From the NCBI RefSeq assembly GCF_000333275.1, contig NZ_BACU01000260.1, positions 251 through 36,748 on the forward strand: a DNA stretch of 36,498 nt, read 5' to 3'. Shown in pieces: positions 26,680-33,834 of this stretch. Position 1 is the stretch's first letter. Each line of letters begins with the position of its first letter. This stretch comes from Azospirillum sp. B4. GTDB taxonomy: Bacteria; Pseudomonadota; Alphaproteobacteria; Azospirillales; Azospirillaceae. The position numbers were made by a program, and so were the translations under genes. Under the pieces are notes generated by a model, which worked only from the letters and a program-made list of their open reading frames with translations, was not told the origin of the DNA and ran no database searches.

Positions 26680-27854
26680 CCACCCCTGAACCCGGTGCCG
26701 ACACGGTTCCCGGCGGCTTCGGCCTCTATGTGCACTGGCCGTTCTGCGCCAGCAAATGCCCCTATTGCGACTTCAACAGCCACGTCCGCGAGGGCGTGGA
26801 CCAGGCCCGCTGGCGCGCCGCCCTGGTGCGGGAGATGGACCACGTCGCCGCCCGCGTCCCAGCGGGGCGCCGGCTGAGCAGCATCTTCTTCGGCGGCGGC
26901 ACCCCCTCGCTCATGCCACCGGAGACCGTGGCCGCCCTCCTGGAACGCGCCGACCACCATTGGGGCGTCGGTCCGGATGTGGAAGTGACGCTGGAGGCCA
27001 ACCCGACCTCGTCGGAGGCCGCGCGCTTCGCCGGCTTCCGCGCCGCCGGCGTCAACCGCCTGTCCATGGGCATTCAGGCCTTGAATGACGCCGACCTCAA
27101 GGTGCTGGGCCGTAAACATTCCGCGCCCGAGGCGATGGCCGCCATCGCCATGGCCAAGGGCGTCTTCGATCGTTTCAGTTTCGATCTGATCTACGCCCGC
27201 CCTGGCCAGACGGTGGCGGCGTGGCAGGCGGAGCTGTCCAGGGCCCTGGACCTGGCGGTGGGCCACCTGTCGCTCTACCAGCTGACCATCGAGGAAGGCA
27301 CCCAGTTCCACACCCTGCACCAGCGCGGCGACCTGGTGGTGCCGGATGAGGATCTGGCGGGTGACCTCTATGAGGCGACGCAAATTCTGCTGAACCAGGC
27401 TGGCATGCCGGCGTACGAGGTGTCCAACCACGCCCGCCCCGGCCAGGAAAGCCGGCACAACCTGGTCTACTGGCGCTATGGCGACTATGTCGGCATCGGC
27501 CCCGGCGCCCACGGCCGCCTGACGCTGGATGGCCGGAAGATCGCCACCCGCACCCACCGCGCCCCGGAAATCTGGCTGCAACGAGTGGAGGAGGGCGGCA
27601 CCGGCGCCCACGCGGACGAGTTTGTGACACCCGAACAGCGCGGCCGCGAGGCCCTGATGATGGGCCTGCGCCTGGCCGAGGGCGTCAGCCTGTCGCGCCT
27701 GACGGCGGAGGCGGGCGGCGCGAACCCCGTGGACATGGGCGCGGTGGACCGCCTGGCCCGCCACGGCCTGCTGACCCTGGACGGCGACCGCCTGACCGCC
27801 ACGGCGGAGGGACGGCAGCGCCTGAATGGCGTGCTGGCGGCGCTGCTGGGATAG
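26667..27854 (+). CDS. hemW: Radical SAM heme chaperone HemW
   Basis: A 395-residue radical SAM protein. The iron-sulphur motif is Cys27-x3-Cys31-x2-Cys34 ([11 protein letters not shown]). Phe36 stands where the true oxidase HemN has a fourth Cys, which points to HemW, the heme-insertion chaperone, rather than coproporphyrinogen oxidase. The GGGTPS SAM-binding motif and the C-terminal HemN-like winged region ([15 protein letters not shown]) are present. It overlaps rdgB by 13 bp. Confidence 0.95.
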   Translation: MLPLTTPEPGADTVPGGFGLYVHWPFCASKCPYCDFNSHVREGVDQARWRAALVREMDHVAARVPAGRRLSSIFFGGGTPSLMPPETVAALLERADHHWGVGPDVEVTLEANPTSSEAARFAGFRAAGVNRLSMGIQALNDADLKVLGRKHSAPEAMAAIAMAKGVFDRFSFDLIYARPGQTVAAWQAELSRALDLAVGHLSLYQLTIEEGTQFHTLHQRGDLVVPDEDLAGDLYEATQILLNQAGMPAYEVSNHARPGQESRHNLVYWRYGDYVGIGPGAHGRLTLDGRKIATRTHRAPEIWLQRVEEGGTGAHADEFVTPEQRGREALMMGLRLAEGVSLSRLTAEAGGANPVDMGAVDRLARHGLLTLDGDRLTATAEGRQRLNGVLAALLG

Positions 27855-27954
27855 GCTCCCCCTGCGTCATTCCGCGCTATCCGCCGAGCTTGAGGGAGTG
27901 GTTGGCCGGTGCCATGTTTGGCTGTGCCGGACCCTTCGAATCAGGCAATCCCCC

Positions 27955-28722
27955 ATGCCCGCGTTGTTCCGCCTGCCTGCCGTCCCCCTGCGTCGGAGCC
28001 TTTGCTGCGCCCTGATTATGGGGGCGGCATTCACCTTGAAACCCGCTGCGGCCGCCGGCATCCCCTTCGTGGGGTGCCCCGCCGATGGCCAGATGGGGCC
28101 GCAGGCGGCGCCCAGGAAAGGGACCGTTCCGTCCTTGCCCCCCGCGCTGGCCGCCGAGGCGGCGGGGCGTTTGGCCTATTATGCGGCACCGGATGAGGCC
28201 GGTGGCATCGGCAGTTTCGCCCCCAAGGGCTGGCACTGCTTGGCCCTCTATGGCTCCAACGGCTCCCAACTGCTGGTGACGGCCAACCCCCTCACCAGCC
28301 GCGACCTGATCAAGGCGGCCGAGCATATCCAGGGCCCGGCCCTGCAACTGGTCTGGCTGGACGGTGACACGTCCGGCCGGTTCGAGGTGGCGAAGATCGC
28401 CGCCCGCCTGTTTCCCGTCGCCAAGGATTATGTCCAGGGCGTGATCGACGAAGGGTTGGCGGACAAGTCGGAATATACCTGGGGGCCCTATCCGACGGAC
28501 ACCGTCGTGCGCCACAGCCCAACCTCGGTGGATTTCGTGACGCCGGCCGGACAGAAGGGTATGGGCACGGACAGCCATCTTATCCCAGGGCCCCTGCCCA
28601 TCATCGGCAGCGCCTTGCTGTTTCCGGACCAAGACATGGCCTTGCGCGAACTGATCGTGCGCCTGCCGCCGGAGATGGCGGACCTGGGGCCTGTCATCCA
28701 GGCGGCGTTCCGGCCGGAGTAG
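27955..28722 (+). CDS. Secreted hypothetical protein
   Basis: A 255-residue protein with a clear signal peptide: basic start RLPAVPLRR, hydrophobic SLCCALIMGAAFTL, and an AxA-type cleavage site around residue 34 (KPAAAAG). The mature part has an early Cys (FVGCPADGQMG) and a second (GWHCLALYGSNGSQLL). The middle is hydrophilic (IAARLFPVAKDYVQGVIDEG) and no catalytic motif is recognised. It is expected in the periplasm or outside. It begins 100 bp after hemW and marks the start of a stretch without housekeeping genes. The start at 27955 is chosen for the signal peptide. Confidence 0.75.
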   Translation: MPALFRLPAVPLRRSLCCALIMGAAFTLKPAAAAGIPFVGCPADGQMGPQAAPRKGTVPSLPPALAAEAAGRLAYYAAPDEAGGIGSFAPKGWHCLALYGSNGSQLLVTANPLTSRDLIKAAEHIQGPALQLVWLDGDTSGRFEVAKIAARLFPVAKDYVQGVIDEGLADKSEYTWGPYPTDTVVRHSPTSVDFVTPAGQKGMGTDSHLIPGPLPIIGSALLFPDQDMALRELIVRLPPEMADLGPVIQAAFRPE

Positions 28723-28741
28723 CGAAGCGCCTTTTGGAATT

Positions 28742-28758
28742 ATGACCATCATGGTCAT
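28742..28758. promoter_or_regulatory. Palindrome upstream of the Phd/PIN module
   Basis: ATGACCAT-C-ATGGTCAT is a perfect 8-1-8 inverted repeat just 5 bp upstream of a plausible -35 box. It is a candidate operator for the Phd-type antitoxin or part of the transcript end of the preceding gene. Confidence 0.5.
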
Positions 28759-28763
28759 TTCCC

Positions 28764-28793
28764 TTGAGGCGCCATGCCCCCCAGCATCATAAT
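28764..28793 (+). promoter_or_regulatory. Sigma-70-like promoter of the Phd/PIN module
   Basis: TTGAGG (28764-28769) and CATAAT (28788-28793) with an 18-bp spacer, ending 26 bp before the antitoxin ATG. The boxes fit sigma-70 consensus moderately well. Confidence 0.45.
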
Positions 28794-28819
28794 AGGCACT
28801 GGATTAGCTGGAGGCGCCC

Positions 28820-29044
28820 ATGAGCACCCAGGTTTCAGTGGCCCAGGCCAAGGCGGAATTCGCGGCGCTGGTGTCCCGTGCGGAGGCGGGAGAGGAGATC
28901 ATCGTCACCCGTAATGGAAAGCCGGTGGTTCGGCTGTCGGCGTTGCCGACGGCGCCGGTGAGCTATGGCGATTTGGCCGGCCTGCGGATCGGGGATGACC
29001 TCTCCTTGCCCGATGATGTCGTTGACGACTTCCTGGCGCGCTGA
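28820..29044 (+). CDS. Phd/YefM-type antitoxin
   Basis: A 74-residue antitoxin of the prevent-host-death family. The N-terminal DNA-binding fold reads VSVAQAKAEFAALVSRAEAGEEI, VTRNGKPVVRLSAL, which is the standard Phd pattern, and the acidic C-terminus (DDLSLPDDVVDDF) is the toxin-binding part. GGAGG lies 7 nt upstream of the ATG. The stop overlaps the start of the PIN-domain gene (TGATG), so expression is coupled. Confidence 0.93.
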   Translation: MSTQVSVAQAKAEFAALVSRAEAGEEIIVTRNGKPVVRLSALPTAPVSYGDLAGLRIGDDLSLPDDVVDDFLAR

Positions 29045-29421
29045 TGGCCAAGGCGTTGCTGCTCGACACCCACATCTTCCTGTGGATGCGTGCCGACCCC
29101 GCCCGGCTCACGGAGCGTGAGCGGGGCCTGATTGACCGGGCGCCACGCCGATTGGTCAGTGCCGTCAGCTTCTGGGAAATCGCCCTGCTGGCCAGCCTGG
29201 GCCGGATTGACGACGATCCTCGGCTGTTCACTTTGCCGGATGGCATCGCCCTCTTGCCGGTATCGCCGGTCCATTGCCGGGAATTGGTGGATTTGCCGCC
29301 CCTGCACCGGGACCCTTTCGACCGCATGCTTATTGCCCAGGCCCGGACTGAGGGCCTGTCGCTGCTGACGCGAGATGCGAAAATCATCGGTTATGGCCCA
29401 GCCGGCGCCAGCCTGGCTTAG
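29044..29421 (+). CDS. PIN-domain toxin (VapC family)
   Basis: A 125-residue PIN-domain ribonuclease, partner of the Phd-type antitoxin. The acidic site looks intact: Asp8 (LLLDTHIFLW), Glu45 (SAVSFWEIAL), Asp90 and Asp93 (HRDPFDRMLIAQA), and Asp111 (LLTRDAKI). The DTHxxLW opening and the DPFDRxL block are typical of the Phd-associated PIN subgroup. It begins within the antitoxin stop codon and ends 4 bp inside the convergent cysteine-hydrolase gene. Confidence 0.93.
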   Translation: MAKALLLDTHIFLWMRADPARLTERERGLIDRAPRRLVSAVSFWEIALLASLGRIDDDPRLFTLPDGIALLPVSPVHCRELVDLPPLHRDPFDRMLIAQARTEGLSLLTRDAKIIGYGPAGASLA

Positions 29422-29996
29422 CCAGAAAGAAGGGTGTTCAGCACCGCCTCCGTCGTCGCCACGGTGGCATACTCGCCCGCCATGTTGGCCAGCGACAGGG
29501 CGTGCACGTCCTCGGCACTCCACGACCGGCCCCGGCCGTCGCGCTTGGCGAAGGTAAAGGTCGCGTCGCTGACGACTGTGGTGGCATAGCCCAGGTTGCC
29601 GGCCATGCGCACCGTGGCCTCCACCGAATTGTTGGTGATGACGCCGGCCACCACCAGGGCGGTAACGCCCCGGCCGCGAAGCAGGTCGTCCAGCCCGCTG
29701 CCGATGAAGGCGCTGTTGGTGCGCTTGGCCACCACGATCTCGCCCGCCGCCGGCATCGCCTCATCCTTGAAGGCGTGGCCCGGCTGGCCGGGGCGGTACG
29801 TGGAGTTGGGCTCCACCGAATCATGCCGCACATGGATGACAGGGCGGCCGGCCGCGCGCCACGCCGCCAGCAGCCGGGCGACATTGGCCTCGGCCTCCGG
29901 GTTGTTGCGCGGCCCCTCCACCGCCCAGCGCGGGTCGTCGATGGCGCGTTGCAGGTCAATGAGGAGCAGGGCGGGCGGGCAGGCGTCAGGCGGCAT
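29418..29996 (-). CDS. Isochorismatase-fold (cysteine hydrolase family) protein with Ser at the nucleophile position
   Basis: A 192-residue protein of the isochorismatase-like hydrolase fold. Asp14 (LLLIDLQRAI) and Lys91 (VVAKRTNSAF) of the usual triad are present. The nucleophile Cys of the TxxCVxxT motif is Ser124 (VITNNSVEATVRMAGNLGY). The rest of the fold (SDATFTFAKRD, then ANMAGEYATVATTEAVL) is well preserved. Activity may be altered or lost, or the Ser may define a subfamily. It overlaps the DUF2442 gene upstream by 11 bp, so it is the last gene of a minus-strand operon. Confidence 0.88.
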   Translation of the reverse strand: MPPDACPPALLLIDLQRAIDDPRWAVEGPRNNPEAEANVARLLAAWRAAGRPVIHVRHDSVEPNSTYRPGQPGHAFKDEAMPAAGEIVVAKRTNSAFIGSGLDDLLRGRGVTALVVAGVITNNSVEATVRMAGNLGYATTVVSDATFTFAKRDGRGRSWSAEDVHALSLANMAGEYATVATTEAVLNTLLSG

Positions 29997-30240
29997 TGGG
30001 GGCGGGATGACTCATGTCGCCCCGGCCCTCCAGCAGGCCGGCGACGGAAATATCCTCGTCCAGGTCGTCCCAGTGCAGGCCCCGGCCGGTGGCGCTGATG
30101 CGGTAAGCCTGGCGCTGCTCCGGCGTCGCGCGCAGCAGCCGGGGGAACCAAGCCAAAGGCACGCCGATGGTGCGGCCATCACTCAGGTCCACCCACAGGG
30201 TGTGTTCATCGAAGCGCAACGACTTAGCCGAAATGCTCAT
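29986..30240 (-). CDS. DUF2442-domain protein
   Basis: An 84-residue protein with the DUF2442 pattern: a strand-rich start SLRFDEHTLWVDLSDGRTIGVPL, then WFPRLLRATPEQRQAY, and ISATGRGLHWDDLDEDISV. DUF2442 proteins often sit next to DUF4160 proteins, and such pairs are suspected toxin-antitoxin modules; the activity is unproven. The ATG at 30240 overlaps the DUF4160 gene by 17 bp, so they are coupled. Confidence 0.9.
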   Translation of the reverse strand: MSISAKSLRFDEHTLWVDLSDGRTIGVPLAWFPRLLRATPEQRQAYRISATGRGLHWDDLDEDISVAGLLEGRGDMSHPAPNAA

Positions 30241-30466
30241 GCCATGCCCTTTCGATCTTCTGCCGCCTTGCTTCCACGATACGCACCAGTTCGGTTTGGA
30301 CCGACCGGTTGAAGCCGACACAGTCGGCTATACGGACCTCGGGATACAGCCACAGTTTCGCTTCGCCATCATCCCGCTCAACGTGAATGTGGACGGGTTC
30401 GCGCGGGCTGCCTTCATTGGAAAAGAAGTAGAATCTGAAGCCGTTCCAACGAAACACGGTCGGCAC
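30224..30466 (-). CDS. DUF4160-domain protein
   Basis: An 80-residue protein with the DUF4160 signature: RWNGFRFYFFSNEGSPREPVHIHVER followed by AKLWLYPEVRIADCVGF and a C-terminal helix ending ERAWHEHF. It uses a GTG start with GGAGGG 8 nt upstream. It is the first gene of a three-gene minus-strand operon with DUF2442 and the cysteine-hydrolase-like gene. A small inverted repeat covers its ribosome binding region. Confidence 0.9.
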   Translation of the reverse strand: MPTVFRWNGFRFYFFSNEGSPREPVHIHVERDDGEAKLWLYPEVRIADCVGFNRSVQTELVRIVEARRQKIERAWHEHFG

Positions 30467-30477
30467 GAAATCAGCCC

Positions 30478-30494
30478 TCCAACAAATCGTTGGA
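30478..30494. promoter_or_regulatory. Inverted repeat at the 5' end of the DUF4160 operon
   Basis: TCCAAC (30478-30483) and GTTGGA (30489-30494) with a 5-bp spacer overlap the Shine-Dalgarno sequence of the GTG start. This could be an operator or an RNA hairpin that hides the ribosome site. TATGGT just upstream could be a -10 box. Confidence 0.45.
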
Positions 30495-30532
30495 AGGATA
30501 CCATATCACGAGAACGCGGGTTTGGACCGTCC

Positions 30533-32071
30533 TCACCGCACCACCACCCGGCGGTAGCTCAGCGCCTCGGCGATGTGCAGGCGGCGCACCGTCTCGGCCC
30601 CTTCCATGTCGGCCAGGGTGCGGGCCACGCGCAGGACGCGGTGATAGCCCCGGGCGGACAGGCGCAGGCGGTCGGCGGCTTCGGTCAGCAGGGCGCGGCC
30701 GGCGGCCTCGGGGGCGGCCACCTTTTCCAGCAGCTCGCCATCGGCCTCCGCGTTGGTGCGGATGGTGGGATGGCCGGGCTTCACCAGGGCGGTGTAGCGC
30801 GCGGCCTGGATGCCCCGCGCCTTGGCCACGCGAGCGGCCACGATGGCGCTGGTCTCACGCGGGGGCGGCAGGGACAGGTCGGACGCCTTCACCGCCGGCA
30901 CGTCGACATGCAGGTCGATGCGGTCGAACAGCGGGCCGGAAATCTTGGACTGGTAATCGGCGGCGCATTTGGGGGCGCGGCCGCAGGCCTGGGCCGGGTC
31001 GTCCAAATGGCCGCAGCGGCAGGGGTTCATGGCGGCCACCAACTGCACCCGCGCCGGATAGGTGACATGGCCATTGGCCCGCGCCACCGTGGCCCGCCCC
31101 GTCTCCAGCGGCTGGCGCAGGGCCTCCAGCGTGGGCCGCGCGAATTCCGGCAACTCGTCCAGGAACAGCACGCCCTGGTGGGCCAGGCTGATCTCCCCCG
31201 GCTTGGCGCGGACACCCCCACCCACCAGGGCCGGCAGGCTGGCGCTGTGGTGCGGGTCGCGGAAGGGACGGCGCCGCATCAGCCGCCCGCCCTCCAGCTT
31301 GCCGGCCACGGAATGGATCATGGAGAGATCCAGCGCCTCCGCCGGTTCCAGGGGCGGCAGCAAACCGGCCAGGCGCGCGGCCAGCATGGATTTGCCGGAG
31401 CCGGGTGGACCCACCATCAGCAGGTTGTGGGCGCCGCTGGCCGCCACCTCCAGCGCGCGCTTCGCCGTCTCCTGCCCCTTGATGTCGGCCAGGTCGGGCA
31501 GGGCGCCGGCCTCCTCCTCCTCCTCCATCTTGGGCTGGGGGCGGGACAGCACCTGGGTGCCCTTGAAATGGTTGATCAGCTCCAGCAAGGTGTGGGGGGC
31601 CAGCACCTCCAGCTCCCCGGCCCAGGCGGCCTCACCCCCACAGGCGGCGGGGCAGATCAGGCCGCGGTCGGTGGCGACGGCGTGGATGGCGGCCGGCAGG
31701 GTCCCGGCCACAGCCGTCAACGCGCCGTCCAGCGCCAGTTCGCCCAGGGCGCAGAAGCCCTTTATGTCCTCATCGGGCAGGATGCCCATGACGGTCAGCA
31801 GGGCGATGGCGATGGGCAGGTCATAGTGGCTGCCCTCCTTCTGCACGTCGGCCGGCGCCAGGTTCACGGTGATGCGCTTGGGCGGCAGGGCCAGGCCCAG
31901 GGCGTGCAAGGCGGCCCGCACCCGCTCCCGGCTTTCGGCCACCGCCTTGTCCGGCAGCCCCACCACGGTGAAGGCCACCTGCCCGCCCGACATCTGCACC
32001 TGGACATCGATGTCCAGGACGTCCACCCCCTGGAAGGCCACTGTCGAAACCCGCGCTACCACCGGCCCCAT
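30533..32071 (-). CDS. comM: YifB/ComM family Mg-chelatase-like AAA+ ATPase
   Basis: A 512-residue AAA+ protein. An N-terminal Lon-S5-like domain (FTVVGLPDKAVAESRERVRAAL) is followed by the ATPase domain with Walker A GPPGSGKS (221-228), the RPFRDPHHSAS segment, Walker B-like VLFLDELPEF, and a C-terminal lid domain with RGYHRVLRVARTLADM. A Cys cluster (MNPCRCGHLDD, then CGRAPKCAADY) is typical of this family. ComM is a helicase that promotes branch migration during natural transformation; in other bacteria its role is unclear. The start at 32071 fits homologues better than the one at 32101. Confidence 0.95.
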   Translation of the reverse strand: MGPVVARVSTVAFQGVDVLDIDVQVQMSGGQVAFTVVGLPDKAVAESRERVRAALHALGLALPPKRITVNLAPADVQKEGSHYDLPIAIALLTVMGILPDEDIKGFCALGELALDGALTAVAGTLPAAIHAVATDRGLICPAACGGEAAWAGELEVLAPHTLLELINHFKGTQVLSRPQPKMEEEEEAGALPDLADIKGQETAKRALEVAASGAHNLLMVGPPGSGKSMLAARLAGLLPPLEPAEALDLSMIHSVAGKLEGGRLMRRRPFRDPHHSASLPALVGGGVRAKPGEISLAHQGVLFLDELPEFARPTLEALRQPLETGRATVARANGHVTYPARVQLVAAMNPCRCGHLDDPAQACGRAPKCAADYQSKISGPLFDRIDLHVDVPAVKASDLSLPPPRETSAIVAARVAKARGIQAARYTALVKPGHPTIRTNAEADGELLEKVAAPEAAGRALLTEAADRLRLSARGYHRVLRVARTLADMEGAETVRRLHIAEALSYRRVVVR

Positions 32072-32153
32072 CCTATCCGCTTCCGCACGCGACCCATGCA
32101 CGTGAGGGTAGTGTAGGGCCGGGGCGGGGCTTGTGCCAGGGGATGTGACGGCG

Positions 32154-33086
32154 TTATGCGATCAGCGCCGCTTCCCTGCGCGCGATGGGCGGCCGTGACG
32201 GGTGCAGCACGATGCCGTCGTCGGCGATCTCCACCTTGGCTTCCGGATAAACGGCGGTGGCCAGCGCCAGGGCGTCCAGGAACACCGGCTTGAAGTGGCT
32301 GAGCTTGGCGTAATGCTCGCCGAATTGGCGGCGCAGGGCGGCCCAGCGCACCGGCGTGGCCTGGTTCAGCACGTGCAGGCGGTAGGCCAGCCAGATGTAG
32401 ACGTCGATGGCGGTGCTGCTGGCGCTGATGTGGCGCAGTGCCGCTTCGGACACCGGCACGGCGTGCTGCTTCAGGCTGTCGTAGAAGCTTTCGTTCAGCT
32501 CGATCACATCCTGGAACAGGGCCACCTGGCGCTGGTCGGGGTTGGACTTGAACAGGATGGAGTTGTTGACGAAGCCGGCGTTCTGCCGGGTGACGGAGGC
32601 GTCCGTCTCCCACAGGAACTGCAGGCTGCAGGCGGTGATGCGCTGCGCCTGTTCCATCACCAGGCGATAGGTCTTTCCGCCCGGGCTCTCCCCCATGGCC
32701 TTCAGCCAGGAATGCCAGCTCTTGCCCAGCTCCACCTGGCGGGAGTTGGTCTTCAACGCCTCCGTCTGCAAATACAGCAGGATCATGCGCGCCTTGGCGC
32801 CATAGGGCACGCCCACCAGGCTGCCGTCGGCGTGCCGGCCGCTCTGCACGATCAGGGTGCAGCGCCCCGTCTCCTTGCGGTGGTATTCCGGCTCCGCCGC
32901 CTTGTCGATGGACCGGTGGGGCAGGCTGGTCAGGGCGAAGCCGGCATGGGTGATGCCCATGCTGTCCTCTTCCTGGGCCAGCATGGCGGCGGCCACGTCC
33001 ACCAGGGTGCGGCCGCTCTTGCTGGTCGCCATTTCGCGCGCCCGGTCCACGCCGTGCTCCAGGATCAGACGGTGGATGTCGGCCAT
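32154..33086 (-). CDS. repA: RepA_C-type plasmid replication initiator
   Basis: A 310-residue protein of the plasmid-encoded RepA family. Recognisable blocks are FALTSLPHRSI, the TLIVQSGRHADGSLVGVPYG strand region, the highly typical KARMILLYLQTEAL helix, SRQVELGKSWHSWLKAMG, GGKTYRLVMEQAQRI, and a C-terminal winged-helix region AIDVYIWLAYRLHVL. Such proteins bind iterons and open plasmid or chromid origins. The ATG at 33086 has AAGG 5 nt upstream; MTLAGS at 33113 is less likely. Ten iterons and a DnaA box lie directly upstream, so gene and origin form one unit. No parA/parB is in the window. Confidence 0.9.
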   Translation of the reverse strand: MADIHRLILEHGVDRAREMATSKSGRTLVDVAAAMLAQEEDSMGITHAGFALTSLPHRSIDKAAEPEYHRKETGRCTLIVQSGRHADGSLVGVPYGAKARMILLYLQTEALKTNSRQVELGKSWHSWLKAMGESPGGKTYRLVMEQAQRITACSLQFLWETDASVTRQNAGFVNNSILFKSNPDQRQVALFQDVIELNESFYDSLKQHAVPVSEAALRHISASSTAIDVYIWLAYRLHVLNQATPVRWAALRRQFGEHYAKLSHFKPVFLDALALATAVYPEAKVEIADDGIVLHPSRPPIARREAALIA

Positions 33087-33160
33087 GGTGCCCTTGCTCC
33101 CTGCCAGTGTCATTCGGTCGATTGGCGGGAGTGTTCCAAAGCCAAATCACTAAATCTAGG

Positions 33161-33720
33161 TCGGACTTTACCGGCCCCCGCTATTTGTGGGGTATTTGGA
33201 GTCTGTTATTTGATGTGCCGGTAAGGTCCGGGAAATAATCCCGAGTCGGGCCGGTAGAGTCCGGAGGCCGGCCGGCAAAGTCCGTGGGGAAACAGGTCTT
33301 CGCATGCGGTGGCGGCGGGCCGGCACATCTTGCGGCCGGTAAAGTCCGGGGGAGCGCGCTTCGATTCTGTGGATAACTTTCCCTGGGCCGGTAAAGTCCG
33401 AGCCGAATCGTGACAAATCATCAAAAATGGGATCCCGCAGGCGACTCCACGGGACTCGAGGGCGGGGGCGACTCAGGCGCCGGCACGGACTTTACCGGCC
33501 CTATCGACGGAAAGCCGGGCGTTTTCGGCCGGGAGCGGTTGCGCCGGAGGGGCGGCGGGCGGACGAAGCGTCGGCGCAAATCCGCGCCCGCCGGATCCAC
33601 ACGGACTTTACCGGCCCTGCCGGGATGGCGGGGCTGTCCCGCCCCGGCATTTTCCCCTGGACTCGGACTTTACCGGCCTTGGGGTCTGGTCAAGGGATGG
33701 GGATTCGGACTTTACCGGCC
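33161..33720. other. Iteron-type replication origin (ten iterons plus DnaA box)
   Basis: Ten copies of CGGACTTTACCGGCC. Forward: 33162-33176, 33486-33500, 33602-33616, 33664-33678, 33706-33720. Reverse: 33217-33231, 33249-33263, 33270-33284, 33334-33348, 33386-33400. Seven are exact; the reverse ones at 33217, 33249 and 33270 have one or two changes. The order is one forward, five reverse, four forward. An AT-rich stretch (33177-33216) between the first two is a candidate unwinding site. The first iteron lies about 75 bp upstream of repA, placed for autorepression. Confidence 0.9.
33368..33376 (-). promoter_or_regulatory. DnaA box within the iteron array
   Basis: TGTGGATAA on the plus strand is the exact complement of the consensus DnaA box TTATCCACA. 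It lies between the fifth and sixth iterons, as expected for an origin that recruits host DnaA. Confidence 0.8.
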
Positions 33721-33735
33721 CCTGCCGAGGGCGGC

Positions 33736-33779
33736 CCAAAAAGACGAAAGGCGGGGCGGCTCCGCAGTACCGCCCCGCC
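33736..33779 (-). terminator. Intrinsic terminator of the histidine acid phosphatase gene
   Basis: GGCGGGGCGG (33750-33759) and CCGCCCCGCC (33770-33779) form a perfect 10-bp stem with a 10-nt loop. On the minus strand it is followed by TTTCGTCTTTTT. It lies 55 bp after the phosphatase stop and separates that gene from the iteron array. Confidence 0.85.
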
Positions 33780-33834
33780 CATCCCTCACGGGCGGCGGAT
33801 GATGGGGACGCCGCCCGTCAGTTCTGTCCTACCC

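Noticed and set aside
33161..33720. CRISPR array
   Set aside because: The repeats are 15 bp, irregularly spaced, in both orientations, without cas genes, and lie upstream of repA, which fits iterons.
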